Assembly: GCF_000590885.1 (NCBI RefSeq)
Contig: NZ_JFHN01000018.1
Span: 168,171-232,170 of the forward strand
DNA length: 64,000 nucleotides
Direction: 5' to 3'
Origin: Erwinia mallotivora
GTDB lineage: Bacteria; Pseudomonadota; Gammaproteobacteria; Enterobacterales; Enterobacteriaceae
Under the pieces are notes generated by a model. That model had not been told where the DNA came from and searched no databases. It worked only from the letters and a program-made list of their open reading frames with translations. The position numbers and the translations under genes are program-made. Positions 38,365 through 46,320 of this stretch are shown piece by piece; the first letter of the stretch is position 1; each line of letters begins with the position of its first letter.

Positions 38365-38898
38365 ATGAAAAGTTTAGGGATAATTGAAACTACGGGATTT
38401 ATCGCCGCTGTTCAGGCGGTGGATGCTGCCTGTAAAGCCGCTGGCGTAACCTGCACAGGCTATCGCAAAGTCGGCTCGGGGCTGGTGAGTGTCTGTTTTG
38501 AAGGGGAAATCAGCGCGGTAAAAACCGCCGTTGAGCGCGGCGTAGCCGTAGCCGCCAGCCATCAGCCTGTCAGCTCGCTGATTATCGCCCGTCCCGACAG
38601 TAAGGTGGTGCAGGCCATCGGGCGGTTGAAAGGATCGCCCGCGCCCACGCAAACCCGGTGCGCCACGCCGCCCAGTCCCGCCACACCGAAGGCAGCTGAG
38701 CCTGCCAGGACGACGACAGCATCCCCAACCGCCGATGCAGCCGATGCAGCCGATGCAGCAGACCAGTTTAAAGTCGCCGGGATTGACCAGCCCGCAGAAA
38801 ACAGCGGCAGCACCGCCCCTCAGGTCCCCTCTGCCCAGCCTGCCGTGCTGAATAAACCGGCAAATAACACCAACAGCAAAAAAGGGAGAAAGGCATGA
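38365..38898 (+). CDS. cmcE: Microcompartment shell protein with long C-terminal tail (BMC-H, CmcE-like)
   Basis: 177 residues from the ATG at 38365. Residues 1-90 are a BMC domain (SLGIIETTGFIAAVQAVDAACKAAGVTC... VSSLIIARPDSKVV) more distant from the three tandem copies. Residues 95-177 are a Pro/Thr/Ala-rich, probably disordered tail with three DAA repeats encoded by a 9-bp tandem repeat, ending in basic KKGRKA. The tail may face the lumen and bind cargo, as proposed for other extended shell proteins. Overlaps the next gene by ATGA. Confidence 0.92.
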   Translation: MKSLGIIETTGFIAAVQAVDAACKAAGVTCTGYRKVGSGLVSVCFEGEISAVKTAVERGVAVAASHQPVSSLIIARPDSKVVQAIGRLKGSPAPTQTRCATPPSPATPKAAEPARTTTASPTADAADAADAADQFKVAGIDQPAENSGSTAPQVPSAQPAVLNKPANNTNSKKGRKA

Positions 38899-39518
38899 TC
38901 GACGATCTGCTACGGGAGAGGATCGCCACCCTGCTGTGTGCGGACGCACCGGCCATCCCGGTAGGCATCTCCAACCGCCACGTCCACCTGGCACAACAGG
39001 ATGTTGAAACCCTGTTCGGCAAAGACCACAGCCTGACGTCACTAAAAGCGCTGCGGCAACCCGGACAGTTTGCCGCTCAGGAGTGCGTGACCGTGGTGGG
39101 TCCGAAAGGCTCACTGTGCAACGTGCGCGTTCTTGGCCCGACCCGGCCGGTTTCCCAGCTGGAGATCTCCCGCGCCGACTGTTTCACCCTCGGTATTCAG
39201 GCACCGGTTCGTGAGTCAGGCCAGCTTGATCACTCAGGCAGCGCGCTGCTGATTGGCCCCAAAGGACATGTTGAACTGCGGTCACAGGTCATCTGCGCCT
39301 GGCGGCACATTCATATGTCGCCACAGGATGCACAGCAGCTGCACGTCAGCAACGGGCAGCTGGTCAGCGTGCGAACACAGAGTGCTGAACGCCAGCTGAC
39401 CTTCGATCAGGTCATCGTCCGGGTACGCGATGATTTTTTACTGGAGTTTCACATCGACACCGAAGAGGCCAATGCCGCCGGACTGAAAAATGGCGATCGG
39501 GTCATGCTGGCAGGTTAA
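38895..39518 (+). CDS. pduL: Phosphate acyltransferase PduL of the microcompartment
   Basis: 207 residues. PduL-type phosphotransacylase converting acetyl-CoA to acetyl-phosphate and recycling CoA inside the shell. Two beta-barrel halves with zinc-ligand motifs SNRHVHLAQQD near residue 25, AWRHIHMSPQDA near 140 and LEFHIDTEEANAAG near 185. The first 20 residues (MIDDLLRERIATLLCAD) form an amphipathic helix, a likely encapsulation peptide. Also called CutH in Klebsiella, as I recall. Confidence 0.94.
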   Translation: MIDDLLRERIATLLCADAPAIPVGISNRHVHLAQQDVETLFGKDHSLTSLKALRQPGQFAAQECVTVVGPKGSLCNVRVLGPTRPVSQLEISRADCFTLGIQAPVRESGQLDHSGSALLIGPKGHVELRSQVICAWRHIHMSPQDAQQLHVSNGQLVSVRTQSAERQLTFDQVIVRVRDDFLLEFHIDTEEANAAGLKNGDRVMLAG

Positions 39519-39530
39519 CGGAGTGACATC

Positions 39531-40211
39531 ATGACTGAGGAACAGATTGAATGCCTGGCAACACGCATTATCCAGCGATTGCAGCCACCGCTACTGGTGA
39601 TGGTCACCGCGGCTGAAGGTTACCGACAGGAAATTTGCCAGCGGCTGGCAGGCTGTGCATTGCCGCTGCATTTTGCCCTCGACGACGCCATTCCGGACGC
39701 CGCACGGTGGCAGGCAATCGGTCATGTTCTGCCCACTGAGCACTGGCAACAACGCTTGCCTGATGCGCCTTACCGGGCGCTGGTGCTGCCGTTTGCTGAC
39801 TATCCACTGGCTGCCCAGCTGGTCAACGGGAATCTGCAAAGTCCGGTGGCGAAGCGACTGTATGATGCCCTGCTTGCAGGCATTCCGGTGCTGGCGTTGC
39901 GCTACCACTGCGATCCCGACAGTGAACTGAACCAGCTACGCGGGGTGATGCCGGATTCTCCCTGGGCGAGAAAAATGCGCGAGACACTCTCCAGACTGGC
40001 CGAGTGTGGCGTGCAGCTGTGCACCATTAACCAGCTGCTGGCGAAAGCTGACCTCCGGACCCAGGCCACGCCGGTGCTCAGCCCTTCGCGCCGTTATCTG
40101 ACCGTCAGCGACGTGGTCAGTAACCCGGCACAGGTATCTGCCAGCGATAACCGGCTTACCGATGCCGCCAGTGATTACCTGAAAAATCAGAAAAATATTT
40201 ACCCAAAATAA
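39531..40211 (+). CDS. Microcompartment-operon protein of uncertain function
   Basis: 226 residues. The N-terminal helix (TEEQIECLATRIIQRL) looks like an encapsulation peptide. The middle (residues about 20-165) has alternating beta/alpha segments, e.g. LLVMVTAAEGYRQEIC and YRALVLPFADYPLAAQLVNG, resembling a flavoprotein- or Rossmann-like fold; similar proteins occur in other microcompartment operons, but I am not sure of the family. Residues 185-226 are polar and probably disordered. Its stop codon is supplied by an intergenic repeat that begins at 40205. I do not assign a function. Confidence 0.75.
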   Translation: MTEEQIECLATRIIQRLQPPLLVMVTAAEGYRQEICQRLAGCALPLHFALDDAIPDAARWQAIGHVLPTEHWQQRLPDAPYRALVLPFADYPLAAQLVNGNLQSPVAKRLYDALLAGIPVLALRYHCDPDSELNQLRGVMPDSPWARKMRETLSRLAECGVQLCTINQLLAKADLRTQATPVLSPSRRYLTVSDVVSNPAQVSASDNRLTDAASDYLKNQKNIYPK

Positions 40212-40390
40212 TTCGCGTTGCAGGACAAAAACGCCAGCGTTTTTGAACAGCGCCAGCGCTGGCCCCGAAGGGGTGAGGCCTTCAGGCCGAATCATGCGGC
40301 AGCAAGTAAATCCCAGGCGCTGACTCAGGTAAGTGACCGGGGTGCGCTCATGCAGCCAACGTACCTGCAACCTGAAGTATGTCGGGGATA
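40205..40390 (+). repeat. Dispersed intergenic repeat, copy B, with inserted hairpin block
   Basis: The ends match copy A (11966-12085): AATAATTCGCGTTGCAGGA at the left and CTCAGGTAAGTGA...CCTGAAGTATG at the right. Between them about 65 extra bases (40227-40292) form consecutive small stems: aaaaacg/cgttttt, ccagc/gctgg, cccc/gggg and ggcct/aggcc. The block may end or process the choline operon transcript before the SMR genes. Confidence 0.65.
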
Positions 40391-40421
40391 ACTTTAATCA
40401 TTAATGTCAGGGAGTTTGACT

Positions 40422-40829
40422 ATGTCTTCAAAAACAAAATGTTGGCTGTGGATGCTGCTGGTAATTATTTCAGAAACCTCTGCCACCTCAACCCTTAAGA
40501 TGTTTGGCAGCAGCGCAGGCACCACCCGCTTCCTCCTGCTGGCGCTGCTGATCCTTCTTTACTGCACCTGCTACTACTCACTGTCCCGTGCGGTGAAGGA
40601 TATCCCGGTCGGTCTGGCTTATGCCACCTGGTCCGGCACCGGCATCCTGGTGGTTTCTTCACTGGGGATTGCGTTCTACGACCAGCACCCGGATACCGCC
40701 GCCATCACCGGTATGGCGGTGATTGCCAGCGGCATCATCATCATGAATCTGTTCTCTAAAATGGGCAGCGAGGAGAACACGGAAGAGAGCAGCAAATCCA
40801 CCCCATCGCTGAGTGCAGCGGATAAATAA
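40422..40829 (+). CDS. Small multidrug resistance (SMR) transporter subunit 1
   Basis: 135 residues from MSSKTKCWLWMLLV, with AGGGAG upstream; an earlier ATG at 40404 is less well placed. Four membrane segments and the conserved Glu in LVIISETSATSTLK near residue 19, the coupling residue of SMR proteins. It has a longer polar C-tail (EENTEESSKS) than usual. It forms a pair with the next gene, as in two-gene SMR heterodimers. The location after the choline operon suggests a quaternary amine such as choline as substrate; this is inference. Confidence 0.9.
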   Translation: MSSKTKCWLWMLLVIISETSATSTLKMFGSSAGTTRFLLLALLILLYCTCYYSLSRAVKDIPVGLAYATWSGTGILVVSSLGIAFYDQHPDTAAITGMAVIASGIIIMNLFSKMGSEENTEESSKSTPSLSAADK

Positions 40830-40973
40830 ACGACCCGGTCTGTCCTGACAGGCGTTGCAAGCGGCCAGGACAGCACACAGCAATCTCAGCGTGCAGCCAG
40901 AATACAGCAACCTGAGCACGGCTCAGCGCCTGACTGGCCCGGCACAAGCCGTAACTAAAAAAAGGATAGTTCT

Positions 40974-41303
40974 ATGTTTAATATTGGATTTTTATGGCTG
41001 GCACTCTCAATCACCTCAGAAATTACCGGCACCTCGATGATTAAAAAGACCAGTGGATTCAGTAAGCTGGCTCCCTCCCTGCTGGTGGTCTGTGCCTATT
41101 CGCTCTGTTATTTTGCCCTGACCAGAGCAATGGCAACCATTCCGGTGGGGGTGGCTTACTCACTGTGGTGTGGCTTTGGCATCGTCGGCGTCACCCTTTG
41201 CTCGATGATCCTTTACAAACAAAAACCGGATCTTCCCGCGATAATCGCGATGGCGCTGATCATCTCAGGCGGGGTGATCATGAATCTGTTCTCCGGCATG
41301 TGA
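40974..41303 (+). CDS. Small multidrug resistance (SMR) transporter subunit 2
   Basis: 109 residues, the standard SMR length with four membrane segments. Conserved Glu in ALSITSEITGTSMIKKTSG near residue 14, GVAYSLWCGFGIVGV in helix 3, and a C-terminal helix ending MNLFSGM. AAGGATAG precedes the ATG. It differs enough from subunit 1 to suggest an antiparallel heterodimer. No other choline importer (BetT or ABC) lies in the window. Confidence 0.92.
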   Translation: MFNIGFLWLALSITSEITGTSMIKKTSGFSKLAPSLLVVCAYSLCYFALTRAMATIPVGVAYSLWCGFGIVGVTLCSMILYKQKPDLPAIIAMALIISGGVIMNLFSGM

Positions 41304-41433
41304 ATCGCTGGCTGGTGGAGCCAGGCTTTTACGGATACAGCTTCACCCGGTGAATATGCTGTCGGCGAAGGTATGCTGGTGTCGGCAAAGGTTCGGCCAG
41401 TGAGCAGACGGCGTTGCCAGCAACCAGGGAAAA

Positions 41434-41769
41434 TCAGCTCCCCCGGTAGGTGGACCATGACCAGGGGGAGATGAGAAATGGCAGGTGATAGTGGCTGGCG
41501 GTTTCCGGCAACCTGAAGTCAATCTGCGCGCTGACATACAGCGCATCGCGCCCGCTGGCGGCAAAATAGTCGCCGATGTCAGCAATCAGCCGGTACTGAC
41601 CGGCGGTCAGCGGCTCCGGCGTCAGATTTTTGACGCGGCCATCGCCATCCGTACATCCGGATGCGACCGCTGACCAGCCCTGACTGCCCTTTTGCTCCAG
41701 CACAAGATGAACGCCACTGGCCGGTTTGCCCAGCGCGGTATCAAGAATATGGGTGGTGATGGTACTCAT
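41434..41769 (-). CDS. hiuH: 5-hydroxyisourate hydrolase
   Basis: 111 residues. Transthyretin-related enzyme hydrolysing 5-hydroxyisourate to OHCU in urate degradation. It starts STITTHILDTALGKPASGVHLVLE (catalytic His near 6) and ends HLPFLISPWSWSTYRGS, with the C-terminal YRGS signature intact. Called HpxT in Klebsiella, as I recall. Overlaps uraD by ATGA. Last gene of the allantoate operon. Confidence 0.95.
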   Translation of the reverse strand: MSTITTHILDTALGKPASGVHLVLEQKGSQGWSAVASGCTDGDGRVKNLTPEPLTAGQYRLIADIGDYFAASGRDALYVSAQIDFRLPETASHYHLPFLISPWSWSTYRGS

Positions 41770-42260
41770 TCAAACGTCTCCTTCAGACGCAGCAGGGTGA
41801 TTTCGCGCAGTTGATCCAGCGCCTCCTGCTGTTCCTGCTGTGGGTCATTGTTCAGACGGCGGTGCAGTTCGACCAGCATCTCCTCTCCACTGCGCCCTCT
41901 GGCACGAATTAAAAATACCCGTCCGAAACGCTGTTCATAAGCGCTATTTCCTGCCCGCAGCGCCTCTTTAAGCTGTTGATCTTGCGCATTAACCCCGGCC
42001 TGTTCCCCGCCTGACAGCTGCGCTTCTTTACCGCCGCCCTGCGCCCGCTCACCAATGCGCGGATGAGCCGACAACGCCAGCGCAAGCGCCCGTTCATCCC
42101 ACAGTCGTGACAGCGTGTCCCCCTGTTGCAGTAACGCTGCCGTTGAGGAATAGGGCCGCCCGGCCACCAGCGCGTTCACCCAGTCGTTCAGTGCCACACA
42201 GTGGGCGATCAGCGCGGCGGCATCCGCCCCCTGTGCCTGATTAAAGTGTTGCAGCTTCAT
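41766..42260 (-). CDS. uraD: OHCU decarboxylase
   Basis: 164 residues from MKLQHFNQAQGADAAAL, with GGGAGA at good spacing; an earlier start at 42284 was rejected. It converts 2-oxo-4-hydroxy-4-carboxy-5-ureidoimidazoline to S-allantoin. The catalytic His is in LSAHPRIGERAQGGG and the SGGEQAGV and FGRVFLIRARGRSGEEML segments are family hallmarks. HpxQ in Klebsiella. Coupled to hiuH by overlap. Confidence 0.94.
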   Translation of the reverse strand: MKLQHFNQAQGADAAALIAHCVALNDWVNALVAGRPYSSTAALLQQGDTLSRLWDERALALALSAHPRIGERAQGGGKEAQLSGGEQAGVNAQDQQLKEALRAGNSAYEQRFGRVFLIRARGRSGEEMLVELHRRLNNDPQQEQQEALDQLREITLLRLKETFE

Positions 42261-42314
42261 CTGTTTCTCCCTCAGCCTCTTCACTGCACAGCGTTGTGTC
42301 TGCGAAAAATAAAC

Positions 42315-43583
42315 TTACCCTGCCCAGCTGGTCGCCACATTTTGTACCGCCTGCGCATAAGCACGGATAGCACTGGCAACGTCATCCTCCCGCACCGATT
42401 CTGCCGGGTGGTGGCTGATGCCGCGATCGCAGCGTACAAACAACATGCCCACCGGCCAGCGCCCGGCGATGGCAATCGCATCATGCCCCGCGCCGCTGGG
42501 TAGAGACAGGCTGCGGCCCTGTACCTCACCGACCACCGCGCTCAGCACCGACTGCAATTTATCATCACAACGGGTTGCCGGGATCTGATAATACTCTTCG
42601 GCGCTGAACGTCAGACCACGCCGCAATGCGATCGCCTCTGCCTGAGTTAACAGCGCCGACAGCAGTTCAGCCAGCGGACGGTCTTCCGGCCCACGCACAT
42701 CCAGCGTCAGCGCCACCTCACCGGGAATGACATTCACCGCGCCCGGCAGACACTGTAGCGTGCCAACGGTCGCCACCAACTGCGGCCCATGTTGCGTCGT
42801 GGTCTGTTCGGTAAACACCATCCACTCGGCGGCGGCGGCCAGCGCATCCTTACGGTGGCTCATTGGCACGGTGCCCGCGTGCCCGGCCTCACCGCTGAAG
42901 CGGCAGTTCAGACGGCGTGCCCCGTTAATGGCGGTCACCACCCCTAACGGCAGGTTTTCCTGCTCCAGGCAGGGGCCCTGTTCAATATGCAGTTCAAGAT
43001 AGGCGACAATTTCGCTGACCTCGCGCGCCGCCTGCTGAATCTTCGCCGCATCCAGCCCAACATCGGCCATCGCTTCCGCCACGGTAATACTGTTGCCATC
43101 CGGGTGGTTTACCCAGCTTTCCGGCCAGCTGCCGGTGATACCCCGACTGCCGAGCAGCGTGATACCAAAGCGGGTGCCCTCTTCATCACCAAAACCAACG
43201 ATTTCCACCGCCAGCGGCAGCCGCTTACCCTCATCGTGCAACTGCTGCACGGTTTCAATCGCGGTCAGCACCCCCAACATGCCATCATAGCGCCCGGCGT
43301 TGCGCACCGTATCCAGGTGCGAGCCCAACAGCAGCGCGGGTGCCCCTGCCGCAACACCTTCATAACGACCGCAAATATTACCGACAGCATCCTGCCAGAC
43401 GCGCATCCCCGCCGCCACCATCCACTCCCCCACCAGCGCGTTAGCACGCAGATGCTCAGCAGAGAGATAAACGCGGGTCAGTTGCCCCGGCGTTTCGCTG
43501 ATTTCAGCCAGCTGGTCGCAGCGATCCATCACCCTGGCGGCAGCCTGCGCCGCCTGTGCCGCGCTCATCAGGCCATTTCTCAT
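42315..43583 (-). CDS. hpxK: Allantoate amidohydrolase HpxK (M20 family)
   Basis: 422 residues. Binuclear-metal amidohydrolase of the AllC/N-carbamoyl-amino-acid hydrolase group. It hydrolyses allantoate to ureidoglycine, CO2 and ammonia. Visible metal-site segments are LLLGSHLDTVRNAGRYDGMLGV, GDEEGTRFG, LELHIEQGPCLE and SGAGHDAIAIAG. Together with HpxJ it forms the post-allantoin branch. Shares one base with hpxJ (TAATG-type junction). Confidence 0.92.
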   Translation of the reverse strand: MRNGLMSAAQAAQAAARVMDRCDQLAEISETPGQLTRVYLSAEHLRANALVGEWMVAAGMRVWQDAVGNICGRYEGVAAGAPALLLGSHLDTVRNAGRYDGMLGVLTAIETVQQLHDEGKRLPLAVEIVGFGDEEGTRFGITLLGSRGITGSWPESWVNHPDGNSITVAEAMADVGLDAAKIQQAAREVSEIVAYLELHIEQGPCLEQENLPLGVVTAINGARRLNCRFSGEAGHAGTVPMSHRKDALAAAAEWMVFTEQTTTQHGPQLVATVGTLQCLPGAVNVIPGEVALTLDVRGPEDRPLAELLSALLTQAEAIALRRGLTFSAEEYYQIPATRCDDKLQSVLSAVVGEVQGRSLSLPSGAGHDAIAIAGRWPVGMLFVRCDRGISHHPAESVREDDVASAIRAYAQAVQNVATSWAG

Positions 43584-44821
43584 CAGCCGTTCCCCTGTGC
43601 ATAGTGATCCCAGGCAGCCTGCATCGCCGCGCCCTGGGTGGTTTTGAAACCCTGATAATTCAGCACCGACTCCAGCGCGCTCAGCGTCTGCATCACGCAG
43701 TCTTTGCGAGCGTTGTAGCCCATGGTGCCAATACGCCAGACTTTGCCGTGCAGCGGACCAAATGACGTGCCGATCTCAATGCCGAAATCGTCCAGCATCA
43801 GTTTACGCACCGCATCACCATTGATGCCCTCAGGGATCATCACTCCCAGCACGTTGTTCATTTTGTGTTGCAGGTCGCCGAAGGTGTCTAATCCCATCCC
43901 CTGAATGCCTTTCAGCATCGCGTCACCGTGCAGTTTGTGACGGGCAATACCGTTCTCCAGTCCTTCCTCCAGGATCAGACGCGCAGATTCCCGTGCGCCG
44001 AACAGGGCTGAGGTCGCTTCGGTGTGGTGATTCAGACGCTCGGGTCCCCAGTAGTCCATGATCATCCCAAGGTCGAAATAGTTGGACCAGATCATCTCGT
44101 CATCACCATCCTGGTGTGCCGCAGTACGGATCCCCTCTTCCACGCATTTGCGCTTGCGGATCGCCGCTTCCATCTCCGGGCTGAGCGTAATCGGTGAAGT
44201 ACCGGAGGGACCGCCAAGGCATTTCTGCATCCCGGCGGAAACGGCATCCAGCCCCCAGGCATCGACTTCCAGCGGATTACCGGCCAGTGACGCAGTGGCA
44301 TCGCTGTAAAACAGCACCCCGTACTTTTTGCAGATTGCGCCCAACTCTTCGAGGGGTTGCAGCATGGTGGTTGAGGTGTCACCCTGCACCGTCAACAGCA
44401 GGCGCGGGCGAACCGCTTTGATCGCATCTTCAATGCGATCCGGGGTAAAGACTTCGCCCCACGGCACCTCGATAGTGTGTACTTCAGCGCGACAGCGGCG
44501 GGCAATCTCACACAGCAAATGACCAAAACGGCCAAACACCGGCACCAGCACTTTGTCGCCAGGACGAATGGCCGACAGCAGGATCGCTTCAATACCCGCG
44601 CGAGAGGTGCCATCAATCAGCAGCGTCCAGCGGTTTTTGGTGTGGAAAACGCCACGGTAGAGTTCCATCACTTCATTCATGTAATGGGTCATCGCCGGAT
44701 CGTACTGCCCGATCAGCTGTGCGGACATGGCACGCAGGACACGCGGATCGGCATTGATCGGTCCCGGTCCCATCAGCAGACGCTGTGGCGGGTTAATCTG
44801 AGGGTATGTTGTTAAATCCAT
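43583..44821 (-). CDS. hpxJ: Ureidoglycine-glyoxylate aminotransferase HpxJ
   Basis: 412 residues. Class V PLP aminotransferase (PucG-like). It moves the amino group of ureidoglycine to glyoxylate, giving oxalurate and glycine. N-terminal PPQRLLMGPGPINADPRVLRAM, PLP-binding DATASLAGNPLEVDAWGLDAVSAGMQKCLGGPSG (Lys in QKC) and GIEIGTSFGPLHGKVWRIG support the call. Located next to hpxK and preceded by a 124-base gap from the ABC ATPase gene. Confidence 0.91.
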   Translation of the reverse strand: MDLTTYPQINPPQRLLMGPGPINADPRVLRAMSAQLIGQYDPAMTHYMNEVMELYRGVFHTKNRWTLLIDGTSRAGIEAILLSAIRPGDKVLVPVFGRFGHLLCEIARRCRAEVHTIEVPWGEVFTPDRIEDAIKAVRPRLLLTVQGDTSTTMLQPLEELGAICKKYGVLFYSDATASLAGNPLEVDAWGLDAVSAGMQKCLGGPSGTSPITLSPEMEAAIRKRKCVEEGIRTAAHQDGDDEMIWSNYFDLGMIMDYWGPERLNHHTEATSALFGARESARLILEEGLENGIARHKLHGDAMLKGIQGMGLDTFGDLQHKMNNVLGVMIPEGINGDAVRKLMLDDFGIEIGTSFGPLHGKVWRIGTMGYNARKDCVMQTLSALESVLNYQGFKTTQGAAMQAAWDHYAQGNG

Positions 44822-44945
44822 CTGTTTTGTCCTTTACCTGGCACCTGTTCCGGTAAGCAGTATTGCTGGCACCCCGCCAGCCGACCGCAGGGAACAGGGA
44901 AGATGATGAGCGCTGGCGGGGCAGGCTCCTGATAATCTGATGCGC

Positions 44946-45683
44946 TCAGCCGAGGCCGCGCACCGACGAGATAAACTGTTTCAGCTCGGGGGTTTGCGGG
45001 CTGGCGAACACCGTTTTACTGTCGCCCTGTTCCCACACCCGCCCCTGGTGCATAAACACCACGCGGTCGCCCACTTCACGGGCGAAATTCATTTCATGGG
45101 TCACCAGGATCAGCGTCATGCCTTCTTTCGCCAGCTGCTCCAGCACTTTCAGCACTTCGCCAACCAGCTCCGGATCGAGCGCCGAGGTGATCTCATCACA
45201 TAGCAACACCTTCGGAGACATCGCCAGCGCCCTGGCAATCGCCACGCGCTGCTGCTGACCGCCGGAAAGGCTGGAGGGGTAGTAGTCAATTCGCTCGCCC
45301 AGCCCGACCTTTTCCAGCATCTGTTTTGCCAGCGCACGGCATTCTGCTTCTTTCTTTTTCAGCACCCGCCGTGGTGCCAGCATGACGTTTTCCAGCGCGG
45401 TCATATGGGGGAACAGGTTGAAGTTCTGAAACACCATACCCACAGAGCGGCTGATTTCACGCGCCTGGGAATCGCGGTCGGTAATGGTCATACCGCCCAG
45501 TTTGATGCTGCCTTCCTGGTAACCCTCCAGACCGTTGATGCAGCGCAGCAGAGTACTTTTGCCAGAACCGCTGCGGCCAATGATCGAGATCACTTCACCC
45601 ATATCGATATCCAGATCCACGCCCTTCAGTACGTGGTTGTCACCGTAGTATTTCTGCACCTGATTAATGGTGATGAGCGGCAT
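44946..45683 (-). CDS. hpxI: Amino-acid-type ABC transporter ATPase HpxI
   Basis: 245 residues. Walker A is IGRSGSGKSTLL, the signature is LSGGQQQRVAIARAL and Walker B is VLLCDEITSAL, with the ATP switch His in LVTHEMNFAREV. It energises uptake by HpxFGH, probably of an allantoin-derived ureide or related nitrogen compound; the substrate cannot be read from sequence. Start overlaps the end of hpxH by 20 bases. Confidence 0.9.
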   Translation of the reverse strand: MPLITINQVQKYYGDNHVLKGVDLDIDMGEVISIIGRSGSGKSTLLRCINGLEGYQEGSIKLGGMTITDRDSQAREISRSVGMVFQNFNLFPHMTALENVMLAPRRVLKKKEAECRALAKQMLEKVGLGERIDYYPSSLSGGQQQRVAIARALAMSPKVLLCDEITSALDPELVGEVLKVLEQLAKEGMTLILVTHEMNFAREVGDRVVFMHQGRVWEQGDSKTVFASPQTPELKQFISSVRGLG

Positions 45684-46320
45684 TGAATTTCTTCTCCAGG
45701 TACTGGCTGTAGCGGGACAGCGGATAACAGATCAGGAAGTAGCCCAGCGCCACCAGCCCGAAAACTTTAAAAGGTTGATAAGTGACGTTATTGAGAATGG
45801 TGCCCGCCTTGGTCAGCTCGACAAAGCCGATAATCGACGCCAGCGCGGTGCCTTTCACCACCTGCACCGCAAAACCCACCGTCGGTGCGATGGCAATACG
45901 CAACGCCTGTGGCAGCACCACGCGCCACAGGGTCTGACCAAAATTCAGCCCCAGGCAACGACAGGCTTCCCACTGCCCTTTCGGCAGGGCTTTAACGCTG
46001 CCGAACCAGATGTCCACCAGAAACGCACTGGTGTAAAACGTCAGCGCCAGCGACGCGGCGGTCCACGGAGAAACATCAATGCCAAACAGCGCCACGCCAA
46101 AAAAGGCCAGGAACAGCTGCATCAGCAGGGGCGTTCCCTGAAACAGTTCGATGTAACCCCGGATCAGACGGTTAGGCCAGCGACGCCGGGTCAGTCGGAC
46201 CATCACCAGCGGCATCGCCACCAGGGTGCCGCCAAAGAAAGCGGCCAGCGACAGCAACAGCGTCCAGCGTGCGGCCAGCAGCAGATTGCGCAGGATGTCC
46301 CAGTCGGTAAAGGTCGTCAT
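45664..46320 (-). CDS. hpxH: Amino-acid-type ABC transporter permease HpxH
   Basis: 218 residues from MTTFTDWDILRNLL; the start lies in an ATGA overlap with hpxG. HisM/GlnP-type inner-membrane permease with about five helices and the EAA loop QWEACRCLGLNFGQTLWRVVLPQALR. Pairs with HpxG as the heterodimeric channel. Confidence 0.9.
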   Translation of the reverse strand: MTTFTDWDILRNLLLAARWTLLLSLAAFFGGTLVAMPLVMVRLTRRRWPNRLIRGYIELFQGTPLLMQLFLAFFGVALFGIDVSPWTAASLALTFYTSAFLVDIWFGSVKALPKGQWEACRCLGLNFGQTLWRVVLPQALRIAIAPTVGFAVQVVKGTALASIIGFVELTKAGTILNNVTYQPFKVFGLVALGYFLICYPLSRYSQYLEKKFNAAHHH

